NCBI GenBank assembly: GCA_021234155.1
Contig: JAJEKV010000101.1
Location: forward strand, 2,461,089-2,525,088
Length of the DNA: 64,000 nucleotides
Reading direction: 5' to 3'
Source: Isoetes taiwanensis
Lineage: Eukaryota > Streptophyta > Lycopodiopsida > Isoetales > Isoetaceae
Shown: piece by piece, positions 35,100 to 45,011 of the stretch
Numbering within the stretch: position 1 is the stretch's first letter
Layout of the letters: each line of letters starts with the position of its first letter
Notes under the pieces: model-generated
Told to the model about the DNA's origin: nothing
Database searches by the model: none
Seen by the model: the letters and a program-made list of their open reading frames with translations, nothing else
Program-made: the position numbers and the translations under genes

Positions 35100-37105
35100 A
35101 AGTTTCAAACATGACTCTCACGGAAATTTCAAAACCATGAAATCCAAGATTGCTTCCACCTCATAAACCTTGCATAAAACATTTCTTATGACTCCCATAG
35201 ACTGCACCTTCATTTGATTGAATGCTTTGAGCATCATAGTTGTCGGTTCCATCATTTTCAATCCAACTTGAAGCATTATGTGGTAAGGCATTACATTCAC
35301 TCCATGCGGTATCTATGTTGGCCTCTTTGATTAGATATCCATTAATACTCACATCACAAAGAAATGGCCCGGGATCCTTGGATTGCGGACTGGTGGCTCC
35401 ATTCTCCTCTTGTGGGGTATCATTTGATATGATTTGTTGGATTTGAAATTTCTGATTTTGTTCTCCCCCTAACTCTTGCAACAAATTTGGAGAATAATGC
35501 ATCAATTGCTCAAGAGTAAGTGTAACTTTAGTGGCCAAAACTTGGCTGATCACATCATCTTCATTTTGAATTTCCTCATCCACCATAGGAGGCATCACTA
35601 TGGGCTGATTTTCTTCTATAATTTGAAAGCTGTTACGTGGGCAGCACATTGAATTGCACCTTCTTAGGTCTTTGACACCTTCAAAGCTTGTTCCTTCAAA
35701 GCCTTTGGAAAAGAGGTCTTAGTCTTCTCATGAAGTGGCACTACTCTTGGTTCTTGAACCACCTTTTGTGATCTTGTAACTGCATTTACTTCTCCAATCT
35801 CTTCTTCTTGCTGAAATGGGTCATGATTCACCTCAACAAATCCACAATTTACTACTGATTTTGCCTTCTCTTGCTTCTTAAGCTCCTCAATAAGAGCCTT
35901 AACTTGAGGATTATCAATGTACTTTGCATCTTGAATGCGAACATCATTATTAGGAAGAGGTCTTGATTCAAACACTTGCTGCTTTGGTGGATACTTGTTG
36001 GTTGCCCATTACGGTTTTCCATGGATTTTCCAACAAGTAGTCTCATCATGCTTGAATTTATCACATAACTTGCAATATAAATGAGCCTTACTTGGATACC
36101 ATCCCTGTTTTGGCTGCACCATTGGTGTGGAACCCATTGGAACTTGTTGGGCAATTGGAGCTTGTGGCATCATTAGAACTTGTGGTATGATAGGTGCTGC
36201 TTGCATTGGTTGAATAGGAATAGATGGTGCTTGTTGCATAACAGCAAATACCGGATTGGCCCTCTCAAAGAATCTCTTCTTCCTACATTCTTGATCATTA
36301 TGGCCCTTTATTTGGCATCTTGAGCAGAATTTCAGCAATCTACATGTAGTATCAGAATGTCCAATAGACCCACAATACTCACAAGTAAGAAACTGAACCT
36401 CCCTTGGCTTCTCACCAATTGTAAGCTTAGAAATCTTGGCTGCAGCATCCTCTATTTTATGCTCTGGAGCAGCAACTTCATGAATGTATCCCTATCTTCA
36501 ACCTTGAGAGCATACTTTTGTGCCTCTGACAATGTTGTAGGCTGTTTAGCCTTCACCTTATGAGCAATAGCTTCGTTTATTATAGCATACCATTGAATAT
36601 CCATTTCATCACTCCTTGCAATCTTTCAATGAACCACGGCTTTGAGAACCGCAATATACCTCTGATTATACTCTCTAATTGATTCATCTTCCTTTTGTGT
36701 GAAATTGGTCCACCTTTCCATAGTCTTATCCTTACCATGAACTTCTTGATAATTAGCAATGAAAGCTTCCTTTAATTCACGATATGTCGGTGTATATCGG
36801 CTGAGTTTGTGCCCATTCCTCCACTTTGAATCTTGCAAAGAACTATGAAACCAAAGCAAATAATCGTTGAAGGTAACTTACATTCTTTGGCAATACCTCT
36901 CAAACTTGAGAATGTGCTTCAAAGGATCGATCCACGGATCATCAAACTTTGGAATCCCCATTGTCGAAAACCCCATACCATAGGTGGTAATCAGCCATCT
37001 ACGCCTCTTCTTGAGTTTCTTGAAATTGGAAAAACGAAATTGAATCTCCTTCAATTTGAAAAACGAAATTGGATTACCGTCTAGATCGGTAAATGGAATC
37101 AAAAC
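35100..37105 (-). pseudogene. Gag and protease-like region of the young gypsy element
   Basis: On the minus strand a gag core is readable at 36859-36626 (YRELKEAFIANYQEV, the retrotransposon gag signature). Next come three CCHC zinc knuckles at about 36400-36020: CEYCGSIGHSDTTC, CSRCQIKGHNDQEC and CKLCDKFKHDETTC. A protease-like stretch (VSINGYLIKEANIDT) lies near 35385-35340. Gag forms the particle and the knuckles bind the element's RNA. Broken into a few open pieces. Confidence 0.8.
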
Positions 37106-37430
37106 CTCACGGATCGAGAACTAGACCCGGGATCTGCTCCCAAATCTGAAAACGAAATTGAATCTTGATGCAATTTTGAGCCCAAAAACTGACTCACCGG
37201 TCCCATTCTTGTTATGATAGAGCTTGGTGGTATCTCCTTCTTACTTCTCTTGGGCATAAAACTATGCTCCCCTTGTCAAATTCTACCCCACAAATCAATT
37301 ACGGCAAAATCCCCTTCACCCAAGAAATTGCTCCTTTCTCAATGGTGCTGGTTCTTTCCAAACGATCACCAATACCAATGGTAACAACTCCTTTTTCAAT
37401 GGAAATTCTTGCCAATCAATGGTGCATAGA

Positions 37431-37445
37431 ACAGTGGTCGCCAAA
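37431..37445 (-). other. Primer binding site of the young gypsy element
   Basis: Just inside the right LTR the minus strand reads TTTGGCGACCACTGT. TGG followed by a tRNA-complementary stretch at this position is what a primer site looks like. The matching tRNA would end in ...GGTCGCCA, and I do not assign the isoacceptor. It confirms that the right LTR is the 5' LTR. Confidence 0.7.
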
Positions 37446-37446
37446 T

Positions 37447-37775
37447 TGTTAGAGCCTGAACTCTAACCTTGCAAGAAGGATGAAAAACCCAACAATCCAA
37501 GCTCAATCTATCAGATCAAGGCAATGCACAATACAAAGAATCATCATCTCCATAGCTAGATCAAGCAAAATAGTCTCTCTCAATACACCGTCCCTCTGTT
37601 CTTCTCTCTCTGCTCAGATAATACCGTCATCATAATGCCCACAATGCATACGTGCAAATATCCTGCACGCGTGCATACGCGTATATCACTCTATATATGG
37701 TATATGATGAGTGTGGTGAGTGGTGATGAGTGTGGTGAGTGGTGACCAATGTGGTGAGTGGTGACCACCCCAACA
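37447..37775 (-). repeat. 5' LTR (right) of the young gypsy element
   Basis: 329 bp; pairs with 16829-17157 at 325 of 329 positions. It is followed by CTTGG (37776-37780), the right half of the TSD. Confidence 0.92.
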
Positions 37776-37780
37776 CTTGG

Positions 37781-37868
37781 TGCATACAAGTCTACTAATG
37801 TAGATTTGTATAATGATGTAGATCTAGGATATACATATTTATATCGTATATTCTAGGGGAACATCACA
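37781..37868 (-). repeat. 5' LTR of the minus-strand gypsy element, second part
   Basis: This completes the LTR begun at 15307. On the minus strand it starts TGTGATGTTC at 37868. With the part at 15307-16828 it gives inverted ends TGTGA...TCACA, as expected of an LTR. Confidence 0.65.
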
Positions 37869-38899
37869 GGCAGCTAGAGGATCGTAGTGACACACATCCC
37901 TTCCTCGATTGAACTCTCCAAAACAAGAGCTAGACTAACACCTGCAACTCTTGAGAGTCAGGGTGACACCATTGACCAGGAACTACAGGACTAATACCCG
38001 ACCCTCTAGAAGTGGCCGGTTATAAGCTTAGTCCACTATGGGTCCCCAGTAGCTGTGCTCAACAGGGGCCTCTCTTTATCTTGCCACTAACTCTGTCATG
38101 TGGTGCTCAGTTCTCTCCATAACCTCCATAGCCTAGTGGGCTCTATGCACAAGCCACATGTAGGAACTAAAGGGTCTATACTAGAAGCATCATCTACATA
38201 AGGCTACTAGGTCTCTACTCCCTTCCCAATACAAGAGGTGCAAACATGATCAACCAATCATCATATATCCACAACATGACAAAGAATAAGAATAACATCT
38301 AATCCTAATCACTACAATTATAGTTCATTGATTAAAGTTCATGAGTCGAACTAAGGGTTCTAAAATGGCTCTATTAGAGATACGAAATGCTAATTCATCT
38401 GAAATGCTAATTCCAGATGATCTATCAGATACCTGCTTCGGAGGAACTTTCGCCCGCTCTTGGTGTCTCCATCGCTCTGCAGGTGGTTTGGGGTAGCTCC
38501 CACTCCTTCTGATGCCCGCACGCTCTTGGGGCAGCCGCACTATGCTGTGCTACAATAGACGATTCTCAAAATGGAGTTTCGAGCGCGAACAAGATTCAAC
38601 GACTGCTGAAGCCAAAAAACGCCTAGGTTTAGGATTTGGCCATTGTTAAGTTAGGGTTTCCATGTCACGCCATGTGGCTCCAATGTGGTACGCCCGTGTG
38701 GCGCGTCGCCAATAGAATGGTGGGTTTCCATTAGGATGGAGCCATATGAAAATGGTTCCATACCTAAGGTTGAATAAGTTGTATATAATGACTTAGCCAT
38801 GCTCCCTTTCCCCACAACTAATGTATACAACTCTACTAAGATAGGTTTGTATGGTGATGTGACCTAAAATATACGCATATATTTTAGGTGAACATTACA
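37869..38899 (-). repeat. Partial LTR of an older, related gypsy element
   Basis: About 1.03 kb aligns with 15905-16828 plus 37781-37868 at an estimated 75-80% by eye, in the same orientation. On the minus strand it starts TGTAATGTTC at 38899. It lacks the part equivalent to 15307-15904. The simplest reading is that the minus-strand gypsy element inserted into this LTR, leaving the missing part beyond the left end of the window. Confidence 0.65.
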
Positions 38900-39305
38900 T
38901 GAGCTAGATGAGGCAGGCAACTCTGTTTATCGCCTTTTAGATTTGGACCATTGAGAGCCATCTAATAAAGTATATCAACTTCTAGCGTGCCAAAAATAGA
39001 CAAAAACAAAAAAATATAATAGAAACAAATTGAAAAACTATTCATGCTCATTGTTAATATGTAACCATAAGAAAGCATATACACTTGTTTCTGAGATTTT
39101 TTCAACATTTGCCATTTAGTGTTAACTGCTCCTGACATTAAAAAACCTTGACACTTCGAACAAACACCGAAATGGTCTATTTATAGGTGCTTCTTTGCAT
39201 ATGCAATAAAAGATTGATGCACAATCACTTTTAGAATGTCCAGCAAAAATAGAATAAAAGCTCTAGTGCGTAGATTGCGAACTTTTTTGAACATATAATA
39301 ATCTC
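38900..39305. other. AT-rich stretch without recognisable features
   Basis: No open frame, repeat boundary or RNA gene that I can support. Confidence 0.6.
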
Positions 39306-41063
39306 AACAAGCGCCCTATCACCTTACTATCTTCTGTGTACAAGATTTTTGCCAAAGCTTATGCACAAAAGCTTTGGGATATTCTTGCTGATTCCATACC
39401 TCTACACAGTCAGAATTTCTGCCACGACGATGCATATTGAACAATGTAGCTGTTGCCTATGAAGGTATTTACTGGGCTCGATTTCAGGGCCATGAAATTG
39501 TATATTTGAAGCTGGATTTTGCAAAAGTGGATGACAGTGTCGACTGGGCCTTCTTAGAGAAATGTCTCTTACGCTTTGGTTTTGGTGCACAATTCACAGC
39601 TGATGTCATGAGGCTTCATTATTCTGCTCACTCTTCTATTCTCTTCCAAGGGGAACCCTCAGCATTCTTTCAAGTGGGTTATGACATCCGTCATGGCTGC
39701 CCATTAGCTCCATTGTTATTTACAGTTGTGGCAGAGGTCCTTGCCCAGGTCTTCTCTCTTGCTGCACAAGAGGGAATCTTGCATGGACTTTTTATAAACA
39801 ATGGGTCGCAGGAGATCTGTAATCAATATGTGGATGATACTTTCCTTTTTTTGAGGGCAGAATTTGCAGAATGCCGTTTCCTTGTTGGATTCTTTTTCCC
39901 TAGCACTGGTATTTTTGTGGGTTGGCAGAAATGCACAGCACTATGGGCATTGGACTCTCCAGTTCAACCATGTGTAACTGCCTATCCATGGAAGATCCTT
40001 CCCCATGGTAAAGCGACCAAACTTCTTGGTATCCCTGTAGGTGGTCATATCTCATCAGGAGATGCGTGTGAGGCAGTGATTAAGGGCTTGGAAAAGCACC
40101 TTTTCTGGTGGTCCACAGCGAAGCTTTCCATGGCGGGAAGAATCGTTGTGGCTAAGTCAGTTTTAAGTAGCACCCATGTGTATATGGCTTCGTTCATGTT
40201 GGCTCCACAGTCAAAGGTACAACTTATTGTCAGGTTGTCAGGAACTTCATCCGGGGGAGGAACAGAGGAGGGTGCTGCTGTCAAAGTCAGTTGGAAAAAG
40301 TGCATGCTGCCAAAGCATTTTGGCAGCCTTGGGATGATCAATTTTCTATTGCAGAGCAAGGTGATGATTTCTAAGTTTATTTGGAGAATTTTGAATAATG
40401 TGGATGAGTCCCCGGGTTCCCGTCTTGTTTATCAGTCTTTGCAAATGTGCATTTCTTTTGGGTCTCGATCACTGACCCCATACCCTAATGCATCCCCATT
40501 TCGTAGAGGATTGCTAGTTGCGTGGGAGATTGTACAATCTTTGTTTCATTTTCACCATCTTGCGAACACTTGCACTACTGCAAGTTGGTGGATTCCATTG
40601 GATGGTGGTCCTCTGGTATCTTCAGTCCACCCATTGACGCAGCGTCGATGGAGAGCAGCAGGTGTGTATATGATATCTGATTGGTATAATAATCAAAGGC
40701 AGTTGCTGACATAAGAAGGGTTTAGAGCTAAGTTCCTCCTTGTAAGGTGGGATCGAGCGATTTGGCAGAAGGTGGCTTCAATTCTTCCTCCAGTCACACA
40801 AGTGGACGACCCCCAGCCTTGGGTAGTTCATGAGCGTGTCAGAGCAGATACGTTGATGAATTCCATGTACAAGGTCTTCTTACTGCAGACGTCTTGCCTC
40901 CTTCGTCCAAGTGGCCTTTGGTCATTCCTATGGATCGGCAGAAAGCAGTATGGAAATGGGTATGGGATAAACTACTCCATCCCAAAGTATCTGTTTTATG
41001 GTGGCAAGTCATTCATCGTTGTCAGCACGTTAATATTCTGGTGCACAGATTTCGTCCTGAGAT
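39306..41063 (+). mobile_element. LINE fragment with near-intact reverse transcriptase
   Basis: The fragment starts inside the RT fingers (RPITLLSSVYKIFAKAYAQKL at 39310-39370). It continues in a 425-codon frame (39437-40714) with YLKLDFAKVDDSVDWAFL, DIRHGCPLAPLLF and the catalytic box NQYVDDTFLFL (near 39820-39853), then the thumb and GSLGMINF. A C-terminal part follows in shifted frames to about 41063, where a local tandem repeat begins. There is no poly(A) tail. Endonuclease and ORF1 are missing. One frameshift separates the first RT piece from the long frame. It is related to the LINE at 28795-31825. Confidence 0.85.
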
Positions 41064-41290
41064 ATCTCGAACAACGAAAAAGGCATATGTCAATTTTGCA
41101 CACTCATCATTATTGCACATAATCATTCAAAATCGATGTCATAAATGAAAAAAGGCACATGTCGTGATAATTCACACTATCTTGAACGACGAAAAAGACA
41201 CATGTCAATTTCGCACACTCATCATTATTGCACATAATATTAAGAATCGATGTTATAAATGAAAAAGACACATGTCATGATTATATTAAT
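41063..41290. repeat. Two-copy direct repeat of about 115 bp
   Basis: A unit beginning CTCGAACAACGAAAAAGGC and including CACACTCATCATTATTGCAC (41101-41120 in the first copy) is repeated with few changes near 41172-41285. The first copy abuts the LINE's last readable codons, so the LINE end and the repeat may overlap. Confidence 0.7.
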
Positions 41291-41639
41291 GATATTTGAT
41301 ATTTTGTACATGTGGCTTAAAATACGAACACATGGCGGAAGAAAGGCAATGGCATATGTCGATTGTCGAGATAAACTTCGTTACAACGATTGCTTATGAA
41401 AGACATGTATATTATATGTGGCTTAGAATGCAAACATGTTGGTGTAAAAATAGCCTTTGATTAGTGACATGTATCGACTATCTAAAGTCGGGAAAGAGAA
41501 ATGTTTGGGGGAGGGAAGTCGGGGAAAGAGAAATGTTTGTGGTGGCCTTGGCCACCGCGATAAGTTTCTTGTAGAAATATTGAGGTGTCACTTTAATTGA
41601 TGTAACAATTAACTTCTTGACTTTCTACGAAGCTTCTTT

Positions 41640-42230
41640 TTCTTTAGTTGCGGGGAATCTTTATAAAATTTTAGAGAATCTAGGGGAATCCTCATACATC
41701 TTAGAGAATCTAGAAGAATCTTCATAAAATCTAAGAGAATCTACATAGAATCTTTGAGAATCTAGAGAAATCTTGCGATAATCTTTGTCAATCTAGGGGA
41801 ATCTCAAGGGAGTTTTGGGGAAGCCATGGGAATGGCAAGAGAATATTTGGAAATCTAAAAAAACCTACATATAATTTTGGGGAACCTATGGGAATTCATC
41901 AAAATATCAAAAGGAATTTACATAGAATCTTGGAGAACTTAGATGAATCTTGAGAAAATCTCTCAAAACCCAGGGGAATCTTACCAGCATCTTGGAAAAT
42001 CTACAGGAATCTTAAAAGAATCTTTGCAAATCTGAAGGAGTTCCCATACAACCATTGAGAATTTGGAGGAATCTTGAAGAAACTACGAGAATCTTTGTAC
42101 AATCTCAGAGAATTTAGGGGAGCATACATCTGTCCTTAGCGAATATATGGGAACCTTTAGAGAATATTTGGCAATCTTGGGGAATCTAAGGGAATATCCA
42201 TAAAACCAAGATCCCATTTCGTTTAAGGGC
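41640..42230. repeat. Degenerate GAATCT-rich tandem array
   Basis: The words GAATCTAGGGGAATCTT, AGAGAATCTA and similar variants recur roughly every 20-40 bases for about 600 bp, with drifting spacing. It looks like an old, decayed satellite. No reading frame is maintained. Confidence 0.7.
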
Positions 42231-42339
42231 ATTCTAATGGAAATTGCTAGAAAGCTAATTGGACGCTCTTACCACATTACCATGAATACATCTAGCTCAA
42301 CACTTAGAATTGCACAAAGCATCGGCTCCGCTGGCAATA

Positions 42340-42780
42340 AATTGTTGTATCGATATAATATAGTAGTATTTTGTTGACCAAAGGCATTTAGAGAAAATAA
42401 AAAAATACAAGAACTATTTTAGTAAAATATGCAAATATAGTGGCATTTAGGTGAAATTTCCTTGAACTTCTACCTATCTATCTACCATATGTTCAAGATG
42501 TGGCATTATGACTATAAACCTGCTAAATTCAAGGCTAAGATCCAAAATCTTAGAGGATCTACTTCCTAGTGGCAGTGGTTTGAATTCGACCATGTCATTA
42601 AGAGTGTAACCAACGGCAGTAAAAATTGAAGACCGAATTATTTTTCTTTTCGACCAATAACACACAGGCGGTAAATTCTTGTATTAATATAATATAGTAT
42701 TTTGTCGACCAAGGAAACAAAATAATAAAAATGCAAGTACTATTTTAAGACAATATGCAAAATATAGTGGCATTTGATTT
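42340..42780. repeat. Direct repeat pair (about 110 bp)
   Basis: The segment near 42345-42455 (TATAATATAGTAGTATTTTG through AATATAGTGGCATTTAGG) recurs at about 42675-42775 with small gaps. The two copies flank the first copy of the cassette described at 42508-42650. Confidence 0.65.
42508..42650. repeat. Cassette copy 1, repeated upstream of the SCL gene
   Basis: About 145 bp (ACTATAAACCTGCTAAATTC ... GAAGACCGAATTATTTTTC) reappears at 44682-44832, roughly 180 bp upstream of the SCL start codon, at an estimated 80-85% identity. It may be a duplicated promoter-proximal segment or an unclassified repeat. Confidence 0.7.
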
Positions 42781-43133
42781 AGGGTGGCTTCCCATGGGTC
42801 GAAATTCCTGAGATTTTCGAGCCATAGAGTCAATCTGGACACCAAACGTGCACCGTTCCTATGAGCACCTAAACCTGATTCTAATTTTCTTGGTTGTTTG
42901 GAACAGAAGTGATCGGCAAAGAACAAGCATTTTGACACAAGAGGACAAAAATTGCATACGAGAGTACAAAAATTGTCCCATAAGAAGACAAACCTAGGTG
43001 TAGACCTGGGCTTTCAGAAATGGCAATGCAATTCTTGAATTTCAGGTCCCAAACATGAATCCCTCTAGATCAGGCCTTCATGGGAAAGCCAGGCATTTTT
43101 TTCTGACCTCCAGAAAACCTGGAGATTTTATGG

Positions 43134-43270
43134 AAGGGGAAACTTCCCCGAGCAGGAAGTTTCCTAAAAGAAATCCCTGGCGGCGATGCCGAGAGAGGTG
43201 GCAGCCCAAGCAGCGCCGCCGCCAGGGATTTCTTCTAGGAAATTTCCTGCGAGCAGAGTTTCCCGCCACA
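43134..43270. repeat. Strong inverted repeat (34-bp arms, 31-base spacer)
   Basis: The arms at 43152-43185 and 43217-43250 pair at 32 of 34 positions, and weaker pairing continues outward on both sides. The arms are GC-rich near the spacer (GGCGGCG). Open frames on both strands mirror each other here because of the symmetry and are not genes. It could be a fold-back transposon, a young MIR-type inverted duplication or a structural element. Confidence 0.85.
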
Positions 43271-44098
43271 ACCTCCAAGACCTGAGAATTTCCCCACGAT
43301 CGTTTTCTTGCACATGCGAGTGGCCTCAGATCTGAACAAATCGGCCTTCAAGCTTTAGTTTGATCCATCTTCCATTGCATTTGGTGTAGTTTTGGAAGTT
43401 CTTGGATATGACGGACATGGACTGCGAAAAATTTCGGAGGCTTCCAACGTGCAAATCATTCTTAGATCGAGCAAATCATCCCTAGATCTGAGCAAATCAT
43501 TCTAAATGCCGAATACTTGCTACAGATCCGAGCGAACTTATAGATCCAAGCAAAATAGAGTCTCCTTCCTGAATCTTTTTCTGTATTACGGTGCAAACAA
43601 TTTTGTTAATGGCGGCGCCGCTAAAGCACCGCCCAAACTGTGCACCCAAAAGTTACTTGAAATATAAATAGCCTGAAACCTCGGGAAATTCTCAGGTCTT
43701 GAAGGTTACGCCCATGAGAAACTGCCCTTAGGTGAAATTTTTCCGAACTACCTACCTATCTATGTACCATAAGGTTTGCAATAGATCATATGGGTTTTTT
43801 TCAATGGTGTATGGGTTTTTTCTTAATGGTGTAGGGTTGGTTTTGATTTTTTTTCTGGGTTAATGGTCCTTTTTTAGCAAAATATGGGCGTCACATGCGT
43901 TGCTTTTTGTTGGGCGAAGAGGAGGGTTTCTTGTCCTTATCTGGACGTGAGGCAGGGAGCGATAGCAATGCACTTGTTTGAGGAGGAGAGATGACCTCTA
44001 TAAGTTTTGGGAGATTGAGAAATTGGTTTGTGCACACTGGTTTGGGTTCGCCGGGGTTCAACTCCCCGGTCAGTATATCTTCTTATACACATTTTTGC

Positions 44099-44242
44099 GT
44101 TTAGAGACGGCCTGGATTCTTGCTTCGCTTTTCTATTTCGAATTTCCTTCCAGATTTGTTTGCAAGTGGCGTTTAGAGACGGCTTCGATTCTTGCTTCAC
44201 TTTTTCATTTCGAATTTCGTTCCAGATTTGCTTGCATATGAT
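44099..44242. repeat. Tandem duplication of about 72 bp
   Basis: GTTTAGAGACGGC(C/T)T(G/C)GATTC ... TTTGCAAGTGGC is followed directly by a second copy, and shorter related words (CCGGATTTGCTTGCATGTGA) follow to about 44300. A minus-strand open frame across this region merely translates the duplication. Confidence 0.75.
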
Positions 44243-44681
44243 TTTATCTTCCTTCTGCTTCCGGATTTGCTTGCATGTGATTTTGTTCTTCCTTCTGCTT
44301 CTTTTGCTTCTTATGATATTCCGATTTTGCACCTTAAATCTGGTGTGGCGGTTTAATTCCAATTCCAGATTGGAGCGGATCTTCAAAGGATTGATTACTT
44401 GGTTCATCTATCATCAGATTGAAGATTCCCGTCTATGTTGAAGCTCTACATGGATTTTCGTGCGTTATTTACGTTCTTATTTGAGGCCGGATCAGGCGTC
44501 TCTGTGCCTTCTCTGTTTGCCGGCCTCTGTGTGATGTGCCACAATGGGTTCACTGTGGATTATGTTATCCACGTCATCCAATGGTTTTAATTGTATGTAA
44601 TTTATTTCATCCAATGGTTAACTTTAAAAAACAAAAAAAAGGTTGCACTTAGACGATTAAGGTTGTACCATATAATTTGGT

Positions 44682-44832
44682 GGCATTTATGACTACAAAC
44701 TTGCTAAATTCAACGGCCATGATCTAAAACCTGAGAGGACCTGCTTCCGAATGGCAGTGGCTTGGATTCGGCCATGTCATTAAGAATATAACCAACGGCA
44801 GTAAAAATAGAAGACCGAATTATTTTCCTTTA
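44682..44832. repeat. Cassette copy 2, upstream of the SCL gene
   Basis: Second copy of 42508-42650. It ends about 180 bp before the ATG of the splicing-factor gene, so it may form part of its promoter or 5' UTR. That is inference from position only. Confidence 0.65.
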
Positions 44833-44868
44833 CAATCAAGAACACAAACTGCCTTCCGGAGTTTAAAC

Positions 44869-44908
44869 CGCCATCGCCAAGCAAGCTGCAGCGCCTTTGG
44901 CTATGGCG
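44869..44908 (+). promoter_or_regulatory. Hairpin upstream of the SCL coding region
   Basis: CGCCATCGCCAA (44869-44880) pairs with TTGGCTATGGCG (44897-44908) at 11 of 12 positions across a 16-base loop. It lies about 100 bases before the ATG, in the likely 5' UTR, and could affect translation or RNA binding. No transcript evidence is available. Confidence 0.4.
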
Positions 44909-45011
44909 ATAAAGCTGTAGCACCATTATCCAATCCGTTTCTCGAGCTGGGGTCTTGGTTTTTCCCTGCATTGCGAATTTTAGGTTAGCGTTGCCTTTTC
45001 GCGTGAACCAA

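Larger units (their letters stand above)
16829..37775 (-). mobile_element. Young Ty3/gypsy element, interrupted by two later insertions
   Basis: LTRs of 329 bp at 16829-17157 and 37447-37775 differ at 4 positions, all transitions (about 1.2%). The TSD CTTGG lies at 16824-16828 and 37776-37780. Coding order on the minus strand is gag with zinc knuckles, protease-like segment, RT-RNase H, integrase. The RT and integrase sequences look closer to non-chromodomain plant gypsy lineages than to chromoviruses. A gypsy element (17343-28366) sits in its 3' region and a LINE (28795-31825) in its integrase. Its coding parts look better preserved than any other element here, but the insertions make it dead. 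Confidence 0.9.

Noticed and set aside
43134-43270. miRNA precursor gene
   Set aside because: The fold is suitable, but there is no evidence of transcription or of a mature miRNA sequence that I recognise, so it is reported only as an inverted repeat.
44010-44080. tRNA-like T-arm (CCGGGGTTCAACTCCCCGG)
   Set aside because: The hairpin is perfect, but no box A at a suitable distance, no tail and no TSD were found; it is too little to call a SINE.
43937-44407. Minus-strand 156-codon open frame rich in Lys, Arg and Gln
   Set aside because: It is a translation of a 72-bp tandem duplication and has no recognisable domain; the plus strand is open there too.
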